Assembly (NCBI GenBank): GCA_025345505.1
Contig: JANVCC010000021.1
Location: forward strand, 26,659,253-26,723,252
Direction: 5' to 3'
DNA from: Todiramphus chloris collaris
Taxonomy: Eukaryota; Chordata; Aves; Coraciiformes; Alcedinidae
DNA: 64,000 bases
In this document: piece after piece, positions 37,496-48,513 of the stretch
Layout: every line of letters starts with the position of its first letter
Numbering within the stretch: the stretch's first letter is position 1
Made by a program: the position numbers and the translations under genes
The notes under the pieces: model-generated
The model's database searches: none
What the model was told of the DNA's origin: nothing
Seen by the model: only the letters and a program-made list of their open reading frames with translations

Positions 37496-37677
37496 CATCT
37501 CTAACTAGCATGTTAGGAAACCCAGTTTACAGACACCTGGAGTGGCCTGTCTCCAAAATCCATACAGCAGTGTCCTGAGCCTCGCCTTCATTTTACCAGG
37601 GGCCCTGATATTCCCTTTGCTGCACCACTGTATGTCCAAAATGTCTGTCACATGACAAGAATGCTTGCTGCGTGGTG

Positions 37678-37870
37678 GGATCACACACACAGAATCACAC
37701 AGAATGTTAGGGGTTGGAAAGGACCTTGAAAGATCATCTAGCCCAAGCCCCCTGCCAGAGCAGGATCACCTAGATCAGGTCACACAGGAACATGTCCAGG
37801 AAGGTTCTGAATGTCTCCAGAGAAGGAGACTCCACAAACTTTCTGTGCAGCCTGTTCCAGAGTTCTAGGA
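37678..37870 (-). mobile_element. Short CR1 3' end, minus strand
   Basis: The plus-strand text AGAATCACACAGAATG, GGGGTTGGAAAGGACCTTGA, AAGATCATCTAGCCCAAGCC and CCTGTTCCAGAGTTCT is the reverse complement of the last ~190 bases of a CR1 3' UTR. It has no coding portion. Short, 5'-truncated ends like this are the most common CR1 form in birds. The open frames at 37665-38037 are shadows on it. Confidence 0.9.
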
Positions 37871-38962
37871 TAAGGTCTGCCTACCTGCCCCACCATGTGA
37901 CTGGCACATGTGTGTTTTGGGTGTCTCTTAACAGTATTTCTGGATCCATTGTAGTCCAGTGCAGTTGTTTTTTAACACCAGTATCTCAGCTTGATTCAGG
38001 TCATGAACGAAAATACTTTTGGTCTATCTTTGCCTAATCCCCAGAAACAGCCACACAGTTTGGAACAGCAGACAGTTCCTTTTCAGAACATGACTAAGCC
38101 AAGGTCCCAGTCCTGCTAGACTGACTCACAGTGAGAAGGGGTAAAAGCCATCAGAAGCATTTGACAGGCTCAGCTCAGAAACAGCAAGAGAAGGTCTTAA
38201 CGGGGAGATAAATACAGAACTACTAGAAGCTTTGCACAAATACTCTCTTCCTGTGTGTCCTTATAAAAACTGTTGTAGCTGTTAAATTCTTGTCTTCAGG
38301 AGTCCTTAAATATCTTCAGGTTTTCCAAACTTTAAATAAAGTGAACATTCGGGGGCCCAGCCACAGATTATACAACTGTTCAGAGCAGAAAAACATCAGA
38401 TGTGATGACTTCCATGCCTCTTACTGTCCTTGTGACAATCTATTAAAAATTACTTAACCTTATTCTTTGTTAGACTTAACAGTCCAGAGAACAATGAAGT
38501 AACTGTGATTGTTGATTGCTATCTAATTATTATGTCAATAATTTGTTAGAATCTACTTCAGGGAACATGAATGTTTATGACATAATTCCCATGACATATG
38601 TGCCACTGTAAATAAAGAAAGAAATAGTTGTCGAAGTGGGAAGACAAACACTCTGGGTGTACATGAAAGACTGGCTGTGCTGCTTCTCAGTAACATCTCC
38701 AGAACCTCAGGAAGAAATAGATGTCCCATCAACACAGACAAATGTGTCTTGTTCCACCAGGGTTAGCAATGTTGATTGATTTTCTGATAAGGTTGATTGA
38801 TTTTCTGATGATGCTTATGAACCTCAACATTAAAACAGAGGAACACAAACTATTGCTCATCTTCTTGATATGACAAATAACAGAGCTTCTTCATAACTTC
38901 CTTTGCATGCATAGTATCAGAAACTCTTTTTGAGAAGGAATTAACCTTTAGCTATTATGATA
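37871..38962. other. Unique DNA with a small duplication
   Basis: No gene was seen. GTTGATTGATTTTCTGAT occurs at 38771-38788 and again at 38792-38809 (period 21), a local tandem duplication. Confidence 0.5.
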
Positions 38963-40070
38963 TTTGCAAATGTGATGCCCATCTACAAGAAGGACTGGAA
39001 GGAGGATATGGGGAACTACAAGCCTGTCAGTCTGACCTCAGTGCCAGGGAAGATTATGGAGCAGATCGTTCTGAGTGCTTACAGAACAATCAAATGAATA
39101 GGCCCAGTCAGAATGGTTTTATGAAAAACAGGTCCTGCTTGGCTAAACTGATCGCTTCCTGTGACAAGGTTATTCTCCTAGTAGATGAAAGAAAGGCTGT
39201 GGATGTTGTTTACCTAGACTTTGGTAAAGTTTTTGACACCATTTCCCACAGCATTCTCCTGGAGAAAATGTCTGCTCATGGCTTAGACAGGTGTATGCTT
39301 TACGGGATAAAGAATTAGCTGTATGTCTGGGCCCATATAGTGGTCATGACTGGAGTTAAATCCAGTTGGCAGGTGGTCATAACTGGTGTTCCCCAGGGCT
39401 CTATTTTGGGGCCAGTTCTCTTTAATATCTTTATCAATGATGTGGATGAAGGGATTGATGGCAATCAGTTTTCAGATAAGATCAAGTTAGGAGGGTGTGT
39501 TTATCTTCTTGAAAGTAGTTAAGCTCTACAGAGGGCCCTGGACAGGCTGGATTGATGGGACTAGGCCAATCATATGAGGTTCAACATGACCAAGTGCTGG
39601 ATCCTGCATTTGGGTCACAACAACCCCAAGCAACAGTACAGACTTGGGAAAGAGTGGGTGGAAAGCTGCACAGTGGAAAAGGACCTGAAGGTATTAGTCA
39701 ACAGCTGTCTGAGCATGAGCCAACAGTGTTCCCAGGTGGCCAAGAAGACCAACAGCATCGTGGCTTGTATCAGATATAGAGTGGCAGGCAGGCTTAGGTA
39801 AGTGGTTTTACCCCTGTACTTAGCACTGGTGAGGTCACACCTTGAATATTGTGTTCAGTTTTGCGCCCTTCACTACAAAAAGAACATTGAGGTGCTGGAG
39901 TGTGTCCAAATAAGAGCTGCAAAGCTGGTAAAGGGTCTAGAGGACAAGTCTTATGAGGAGCCACTGAGGGAACTAGGATTATTTAGTCTGGAAAAAAAGA
40001 GGCTCAGGGGAGACCTTATCACTTTCTACAACTACCTGAAAGGAGGTTGTAGTGAATTGTGGGTTGGTCT
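38963..40070 (+). pseudogene. CR1 ORF2 reverse-transcriptase pseudogene
   Basis: One frame carries the reverse transcriptase almost throughout: fingers and palm (SRSCL-type block, DVVYLDFGKVFDTISHSILL with the catalytic Asp retained near 39220), [20 protein letters not shown], then the thumb and C-terminal region ([20 protein letters not shown], and [20 protein letters not shown]). In-frame stops occur at 39316, 39520, 39553, 39562 and 39799. The motif normally FADD reads FSDK (about 39469-39480), so a catalytic Asp is lost. It is non-functional. Confidence 0.9.
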
Positions 40071-40117
40071 TTTCTCCCAAGCAACAAGAGATAGGACAAG
40101 AGAAAAAAATTTTTTTT
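38963..40117 (+). mobile_element. CR1 LINE internal fragment, both ends truncated
   Basis: The CR1 begins inside ORF2 at GCAAATGTGATGCCCATCTA (upstream of reverse-transcriptase block 1) and runs to about AGATAGGACAAGAGAAAAAA. There the usual 3' UTR is replaced by the LTR piece described next. Compared with other copies, about 20 bases are missing near 39085 (the AGGCCCAGTCAG junction follows too early). The 3' UTR and terminal ATGATTC repeats are absent. Confidence 0.92.
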
Positions 40118-40282
40118 CACTTCTGCATGCAGCATTACTTTGCTTACCTTCATTAAACTGCTTTTGTCTTAGTCCATGAATTTTATCTTATTTTCTTTCC
40201 CCTGGTCCAGCTGAGAGGACAGGGGGAAGTGATAGAGCAGCTCAGTGAGCACCTGGCATTCAGCCAAGGTCAAACCAGCACA
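40118..40282 (+). mobile_element. 3' fragment of an ERVL-like LTR
   Basis: After the CR1 the sequence changes abruptly to text like the 3' end of bird ERVL LTRs: TTCATTAAACTGCTTTTGTC (polyadenylation-signal region), CTTAGTCCATGAATTTTATC, a pyrimidine tract CTTTCCCCTGGTCC, GGGGGAAGTGATAGAGCAGC, and the end AAGGTCAAACCAGCACA. The terminal CA is at 40281-40282. The 5' two thirds of the LTR are missing. It differs from the LTR at 8190-9009 and belongs to another family. Confidence 0.6.
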
Positions 40283-43188
40283 ACTGGGCATTTTTTAAAA
40301 TAGCTTTAGCTCTAGAATACTTTCATTATAGAAGGTACTTTACAGAATTTTTGTTGCTCTTTTCCAATCCTTCTTAGTTCCCTAAAATCCTTTTTGAGAT
40401 ATATAAAGAATTTGAATATCAATGAAAATACTTCCAAGTAACTACAAGCAAAAGTCATTTAAGCTCTCCAGCTGTTACTTGAGATCTCTTTATACAAACA
40501 ACAACAGTTGCCCTTTTGGTAAAGAGTGTCATTGAAAACTGATTCCCTTACTTTGATATCTAAACCTTTTTCCAGAGTTACTGCTTCAAAGGATTTTCCT
40601 GTCTTATGATATGACCTGTAGTCTCTGCTTTCAAACACATTGTGTGCAGCTGTATCTGTAACACCTATTCCTTGTTTGCATGAGTGCTTATTGTAATTCC
40701 ACAGCTCTTTGGTTGTCTTTGGTACAGCTTCTGCATGCAGTGTGCATGTTTGTGATAGCATCTACCTATTCAATCTGCTTACTGTCTCTCCACCAAGCTT
40801 CTTACGAAGTGTAAAACACTATGTCCAGGTGGTAATTACCTCATTTACTTCAGGATTTTTTTCCTTCTTTGCATCATTCTTCTTTTTAAAAGCTTCTTTT
40901 CTGTGGTTGAAGAAACCTTTGCAGCCCCACTTCTAAGGAGGGCTTTGATCAACAGAACTAGGATGACTTCCCTTGTCACAGGCAGCATATAAAGTCACCT
41001 TTTCCTCCCAGAAATGCAGCGTGCATATGCCAGAATGAATTCAGAACTGTCTTTTTTTGTACCCTGTGAATCAAGACTCAGTTTGATAAACAGACAATTT
41101 TCCCAAACAGGGCAAGCATTTGCTTTTAAATTCAAACTGGGCTCTTGTTTAGTCTTCAGTCTGGTGTGCGTCTCTACATAATTCTTTGTCATGACTCAAA
41201 ATTTCTTTTTTCTTTTCTCATTCTTTTCAATGAGATTTTCTACATTTTAATGGCATTCCATTTTTCATGCTAACAAGTAACAGAAAACTAGGCTGCCTTT
41301 TTTGTGGGCACAGACTGTGATCAATATGTTAAAAATGGCTTTGGACCTGGAAATGTGGCTATGAATATAAAGCCTCTGTTTCTGGTTCATCTTTAGCTGC
41401 ATTATGCTTGTCTCATTCTGGAGTTACTGTCCTCTTGTGAAGACCAGATGCGTAGATCCTGATGTCTCTTACACTTGAATTGTCTGTATTTGCAATTGCA
41501 AGTGGCACAGAAACAGCTTCTCCTGTTTGAAGGCTTATCATTTCAAGCTTTCTTGATTTCCACACTCAAGACAGTAGCTCTGTACCATCTGCAATCCTCT
41601 GGTGGTGTGCCAGTAAAACTGCTAGCTGAAATAACTTCCAGCTTCACACCATATTTGTCATGAAAATACAAGCCCGACTTAGGTTCCTTCCAATATGCAG
41701 TATTAAAAGAGTACAACCAAGCCCTAGAACTTAAACTGTGCTCCTGAAGCTGTTATACTGAACACAGAGCCTGTTTTGGCAGGAGTATTCCTAGTTTATG
41801 CCATCCATTTCTACTGGGTGCTTGGGGTAAGGATGCATCTTGCCTAACAGGCCCTGAGGACATTCACAACTCAAACTCTTTTTTTTTTTTCTTCATCGGC
41901 TGTAGGTGAGCTGAACACTTAATTGACTTTTCTTACACTGTTTTGTAATTTACAACATTGTTAGAGGAATTTAAATACTGTCCATTTAATATTTCTCTCT
42001 TTATTGTTACCTCAGACCACAAACATCCATTTAACTTTACAAATTATGCTTGATATTTTTTTCTGAGATAAAGCCCCAGTGAGGAAATTTTGCTGAAGTG
42101 GGGATAGGAAATCATTAAACCCATACCCCCAACTCTGTCCTCCCTCCTTATTGGGCTGTGGATCAGATTCAGGAGACAGTGTGATTGAAATTTGCTATGC
42201 TGACTATAATAAGTACCTCTCCAGGACAAAGCACAGCAGCAAGATTACAGAAAAAATAATAATAAACTAGTAAGTGGCAATAAGAGCTCTTTAATTGCCA
42301 TCATACTTGCAATATTTTTCCAGATCTCTTCTAGCGGGATGTTTCACACTGCAGAGCACTTTCCATTTTCAAACACACTAAATTCACTCATTATTACTAA
42401 ATAAATCAGCAAATTAAATACATCAGATGAAGTACTGAGTTAGATAGATTCTCCTATGGCTATCTGCCTTGGTGGAGCTGACATAAACTCCGTATTGACT
42501 TTATTAATGAATCCACCTCCAGCCACAAATTTGTATGCAAACTGTCATGGGAACTCTGGCATTAGCCACATTTTCCTCCTCTTCACACAGTTAAGGTCTA
42601 CAGCTGCTATCTACAATACTTGCAGGAAAATATCATTTTGTGCAAGCATCTGCCACCTAGACACTCCAGTGCTTCAGCTTCAAGCTTCTGTCCCTTCCAT
42701 GCAGCTCTGAATAAGCCTCTGTTTGCCAAAACTCAATTGTAAATGCAAGCTGCACAAAAGAAACACAGCTATGAAGACAGGCAACTTGTCCAATAACTTA
42801 CCAATACCCACACAATTTGTCACGGGTTAATACAGGCTGTTGCTTGGATCATGCAACTGTAGAGAAAGGTGTCACCAACCCCTTTGCCCTGGGTCATGGA
42901 GCTTGTCTGCAGGGACCATCTGAGGTCTTACCATCTCCACAGCCTGATAGTGATTCTACTTTCTCTGTGGTGGGAAAGGTTTTTCTGCATAATACAAGCC
43001 CTCAGATGAACAAGAAAAAAGGAAATATTGTATATATATAGAAGGAATTTGTAACTGAAGGTTAGTTCATAACACGGATTCCAAGGCGGATTTACAATTT
43101 GGACTAAAGTACCGATTAGACACATTTGTCTCTGACTGGCTTGTTTGTTTTACTTGATATGGCAAAATTGCTTCCTAGTTTAGTTAGG
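40283..43188. other. AT-rich unique DNA, no gene seen
   Basis: There are no recognisable genes or transposons. Short homopolymers include a T run at about 41879-41890. Open frames are below 100 codons and lack family features. Confidence 0.5.
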
Positions 43189-43212
43189 TTTTTTTTTTTT
43201 TTTTTTTTTTTT
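43189..43212 (+). repeat. Poly-T tract, 24 bases
   Basis: Uninterrupted T from 43189 to 43212. It could be slippage or the complement of an old retrotransposed poly(A) tail. No retrosequence was recognised on the downstream side. Confidence 0.95.
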
Positions 43213-43275
43213 AACACTATCTGCACAGTGATATGATGAAACCAATGTAATTAATCTGTTTTCTGTATTTCAGAC

Positions 43276-43330
43276 ATAGGTAATAATAATATATATAATA
43301 TATATAAAAGAATATATAATTAATATATCC
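43276..43330 (+). repeat. AT-rich (TA)n/(TAA)n tract
   Basis: A run of AATAATAATATATATAATAT-type sequence continuing to TTAATATAT. It is an imperfect microsatellite. The Tyr/Ile-rich minus-strand frame at 43217-43570 is its product and is not a gene. Confidence 0.85.
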
Positions 43331-46300
43331 TCCCTGAATGAGAAAAATGTACATAAAACACATGAGGAATGCTTGGAAAATTATCTTTACTTCTGTATCA
43401 CTGATGAAGACAAGCACATCATCATTTATCTGAAGTCTTTTAAGCCTTTCATCTAGTGATAAAACACTGAGAGTTCTGTTTGCTATGAGGAGTATCAAAC
43501 ATCCGATTCTGATAATATCTGGAACCACTGGTAATAGCTGTTGTCCACAGCAGACGTTGAACACAGGCATTTAACCCCCCCCAACCTTTCCTAATAGATG
43601 CTGTTAGTGTGGGCTTTCATAGCCCTACAGTAGTAATATTCATCATAATTGACCCACTCTCTTAGCAACAGTGAAAGAAAAAAAATCCTCAGTTACCTTA
43701 GCTGTCACTTAAATTTACACATTAAACACTACAAAATCATGTTTTTTTTCAATCAGATGGTGTTACCAAAAGGAAAGAAACATGAGAATATCTAATATTC
43801 AGGAGGCTGCTACCCGTTTTCTTAATGTTCCTGAACGAATGTTTGAGCTTATTATACTAATAGAGGTCTGCCAAGTCTTTGGATTTATTGCTCTAAATCA
43901 GTGGAGTCATTGTCATTATTAGACCAGTTGCTAGTCAATACTGAAAAGCATTCATTAGCTGCAAATGACAGAAATGGTACTACTCTATAGATTTTTTTTA
44001 TTGTTGTCCAGAATGCATGCTTCCTTTCAAAGGCAATAATGAGAGAAGAATTAAATGAGAGGTCAGTAAGGATTTTACCAATAAGGACAGCAATGTGGTA
44101 GGAATACCTATGCTACTCTAGATTATTTTTTTTTCCTCATTTTTTGATGTGCATAAGGATTTGAAGACAACAGGAACGTTAGTAGTGTCTGTGGGTAACT
44201 GATGCAACAATAAGCTTCACATTATAATTTGAAATGAGTTGACTTCAGTGAGAATGTGGGGATGGATTGCTTTTCCATACTCCTTCTTTTTCTCTTGGAT
44301 GGTCTGTTTTATTTGGAGTTTGAGATCCATGAGTTACTTCGTTCTGTCATCCCTTAGGCTTCGACATTTTGTCTGTGGATATTTGCTCTGTTTTCGCATG
44401 TTATGAATTTTAGAAGTCCTGAGACAGACTTCTTGAAGGTGCTGGGCTAGGTCTTGCCCATCTGTAGCACCTGAATGAGATCTGCGCAGATTTAGGTTCC
44501 TTTGGAAACATCAGCTGTGGTTCCTCCTAAAAGGCATAACAAAGAAGACAGACTTTCAAAGGAGCTGGCACCTGGTAGCTTCCTTTGTTTCTAATGGGAG
44601 CTGCAGAGTAATAAGTCTCTATGAAAATCTTTCTGCTCATTTTGGCTTCTAACTAGAAGCCGAGTTCTTTGGAAATGCTGGCCAACAACTATTACATAAA
44701 GATGATACCTTAGGATGACAGGTACTTTGACAGTGCACAACAGTTAAATAAAAACTGCTGAAATCATTTTGAGGTAACTGAATTCAAACCACCCTTCCCC
44801 ATTTAAAGAGAGATGTTCCACTTCCCCCCCTCCCCCCAGCAGCCTGACTGCTCTCCCTTTCTTTTTAGACTTATATCAAAACACTGAAATGTTCAAATGA
44901 ACATTTCTTTCAGTACAACAGTAATATGATGACACAATAACCAAAATAATTATAGTCCTAGAACATTATTTTCTTTTTCAGCAGTCTGAGTCTCTGAGAG
45001 AAGAACCTGGTTAAATTGAATCTTCAAAGAGAAATGTATTGCCACCAAAATAACAGTTGATATTAAAAACAAAACAAAATCCCAAAACAACGACCTAAAG
45101 GCATCTAAGCTTATTAGTGAAATACTAAGTTTTAAAGATCTAGGCAATTTTCAGAGATCTTATAATTAACAAAGGAAACATTTGGAATGCATTGTATTTT
45201 CTGATTGTTAAAACTGTCATAATTCTATTAGCAACTTTCAAAAGAAAAACATTAGAGAAAATATTGCCTCCTTGGAAATTTTCTTCCCTTCTCTTAATTA
45301 GCACAGCATTAAGTCCTCTTTTGATAAAAGGCTGTGCCTTGATATTTTGTGACTGACAAGCAAGGTCATTGTCCTGAAAATCTCTTCTTGTGCGGATACT
45401 TAATTGTAAGTACCTGAGATAGAGGATTTTTTTTTCCTATAACTTGGAGACTAATCCATTAAGTGTCTCATTATATGAGCAATTTTTACTTACACAGACA
45501 ATGCTATTGACTGGTGAATATAGGTCTGTAGACCATTCCTTACAGCAAAGCCTGCTTAAAAAACTAGCCATTCTAAAATATGGGTATATGGTCAGCCTCA
45601 GATAACTGATTCTAACTACATAAAGTCAAAGAAAAAACATGAGGGAAAACGCCTAGAACTCTTATTCAGCAAAAGCTCGTGTTTAAATAATTAAAGCAGA
45701 TTGCGCCCAATGTATAAATTTCTCTGTAAGACCCTTTTTTCCATGGAGAGTTGAAGTTTTGTTGAATCTTCTATTTCTAACTCCTAAGTCAATTTGTAGG
45801 AGGTGGTGTGTAAAAGCACTTTAGTAGGGAAAAGCAGCAATCTCAATGCATCAAAGTTAGGTGGTAGCGGGGTTATCACTCCGTGAAAATCACATAAACA
45901 TTCCACATATGAAATATTATTCATCAGGGCAAAACCCTCCAAGGGTTTCAAAGATGACAATGGTGTCATGAAACCTTTTTTTGAAAAAGGAAAAATTTAT
46001 TCCACTGCTAAGATTGATTCTGTCGCCACGTAGCAGGCAGTGTGACGAGGCAGGGAATGAACATAATTGAGAAGAGAATTAGCAAACCTTAAATATCTGC
46101 TGCTGCAATATCATTACCCATAAACTTGCCCTTTTTCCACCCTCTTTTCCCCAAAGACTGACATCCCATAACTGCAGTGAAAAAGAATGCATTCTTTCGA
46201 ACAGCTAAATCAACAAGGTCTCACATGAGTAGTGTTGAGTGGTGTGGTTGACTGATTTCATGAAAAACTAATCAAGTATTCATCATTGAGATCAAACACT

Positions 46301-48427
46301 TCCCAAGTAATTATTATCAAACCCAATCTGATAAGACCTGAAGAAGTGGCATTGCTGATCTAATCAGAAGTAGAACAGAAATAGTTCTCTTTGCTTTTGT
46401 AATGTTCAGGTATGAAAGCACAAGAATGTAATTGTATTTTATAATTAAGAAAAAGAAAGCTGGCATACTGTAATCAATTATTTCAAATCAATTGTAATAA
46501 TTTTAGTTTTGCTGGTTATTTATAAGAATGCACATTTACAAATTTACTTTTCATGTATGAGTAATTTAATACACGGAATAGAGATGCTTTACAAATGGAA
46601 GATGGAGTTTAAAGCTATTTCAGTTTAAAAAGAAAGGATTATGTGACTATAATGAGTAACAGAATGGGTACATCCATATTTGTATTTTTTTCCTATAATT
46701 ATGATTATTTTTTATATCAACATTAAAATACAGTTGGGTTTTTTTAAAGCAAAACAGTATTTGCAGTCTCAGTAACCAATTTTTAATGTATCTTTATTAT
46801 TTATAATTCTTGAAGATAATTTTTTAAATTCAGAAATTGTAAAGAATTTTACATGCATTTAAACCTATCGAAATAGAAATTGCAGTATTGCAGGCAATTC
46901 CCAGGAATTTATTTGTCTGGTTATTATTTTCTGGCAAGAGCCAAAATTCATTTGAAAAGGCACAATACATCATACTTCCATTACCTGTCTGGTTTTGACA
47001 ATATAGAGTTTCAAATATGTCATGTTGGGAAAAAAATAAAGTAAAATATTTATTGATATCCTAATAGGCTATTTTGCATGATAATGCCAGGATAGAATCC
47101 CTATGCCACTCACATAAATCTTCATTTGCTCTAATTTTAATGGCTATATTAGTTTTAGTCTTAATGTTATTTGATTTCTCAGAAAATATTTTTCCATGTA
47201 GGTTACTTCATTGTATCTGGGTGACAAAAATGCTTAAAAGAGTGGCCCTTCTTCAGTCTCTTTTCTCGTGTAAGGAGTTTAAAAATGGAATGTTGGGTAA
47301 ATTTCACACATTATTTTGTAAACATATGAAGTATTAAGTGAATATGAATGTGAATATGTTTTTTAGAAATTAATCGATAGGTAGAATTCCAAAATTTTAA
47401 AATAACTTGCTGATATATACATAAAACTATGGATGAAAATTAATCGTGTGTCTTAAACACAGATTCATCCTTTTAATGGGCTTTTTGATGTCTTAGTCAC
47501 ACTGTGTGACAGTGCTCATGTAAACAAGACAATTTACAGAGCAAATAGTAAAAATTAATTGGGATGGAGGAATCTGGTCCAGCCTAAAAGTTAGTGTTTC
47601 ATATCAGGCAACAACATTATTTTTATATATTTCTATACATGATTTCTATATAAATTATAACAACAACAAAACGAACAATTGGTTTCTAGACAGATTGGTC
47701 AGTGGGAAAATGATACATATTTAGTAGTCAGAAATTCCTATTACATATGTTGTTCTCAAAGAGAGGTTTTGTGAATCTTTTCAGAAAATGGAGACCTAAA
47801 CATGGTTCAATTTCAATTAAAAAATTTATTTTTAAGACTAGAAAAATGAAAGAAAGGACATTTTGTATCAACAGTGAAAACAATGTCCTTTGTCGAAGTG
47901 AAGCTCTGTTAAAGACACCTGAGAGTTTCTTCACCAAAGAAAACAGTATCTTGGAGTCATATTGTTTCTGCTGGCTACTACTGATGACAAGCATCAGTGA
48001 ATCATTCACTTGAAAGATAAGTCTTGCCAGCCTTACTGTTGACATGAAGGTTTGACACCCAGAAGATGCTCCCAACACAGGCAGGTGTCCTTTTGTCTCG
48101 TGCAGCTTGTGTCACTTTTTTTTACAGTCTGATACAAAAAAAACACACTTTGGTTTCAGTACCTCAGAAAAAAGAATGGCTACTCTCTACAGTAATGTAC
48201 AAACCAGACCTATTTAGATACTATGTAGTAATTTTAAGGCTCCAAAGAATTTTTTTTCTCCATAGAATACCAGCTGCCTTGACTGTGTATCTACTTTGTA
48301 GATGATTTTCAACTTCAGGTTTAAGTGACCCTTCACCTCTAAGACCAAGAACTGCTGTGTATCTTGAAGACCTTTTATTACTCTGAAAACACAGATTAAT
48401 ATTTGACTTTGAAAACATAAAATACAG
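43331..48427. other. AT-rich unique DNA, no gene seen
   Basis: Nothing was recognised as a gene. A C-rich run (CCCCCCCTCCCCCC) lies at about 44825-44838. The interval 46420-46900 is especially AT-rich with many TAAT/ATTA words. Overlapping antiparallel frames at 47728-48078 show no domain features. Confidence 0.5.
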
Positions 48428-48428
48428 G

Positions 48429-48513
48429 CATAAAAAAAACAAACAAACAAACAAACAAAAAAAAAAAACACAAAAAAAAAAAACCCCAAAAAACACCCCA
48501 AACCAATAAAAAC
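48429..48513 (+). repeat. A-rich (CAAA)n low-complexity tract
   Basis: The tract goes from A8, through four CAAA units, to A12 CAC A12 CCCC and CACCCCAAACC. It makes Phe-rich minus-strand frames (48214-48546) that are artefacts. Confidence 0.95.

Noticed and set aside
42300-42400. Possible MIR/L2 core with 'agcacttt...cactcatta'
   Set aside because: The similarity is short and scattered, at background level for AT-rich DNA.
43217-43570. 117-codon minus-strand frame with Tyr/Ile-rich stretch
   Set aside because: The Tyr/Ile segment is the AT microsatellite at 43276-43330; the rest has no recognisable features.
44570-44640. Possible amniote repeat resembling 'caatgggagctg...gaaaatc'
   Set aside because: Only a few short words match, which is too little to support a repeat call.
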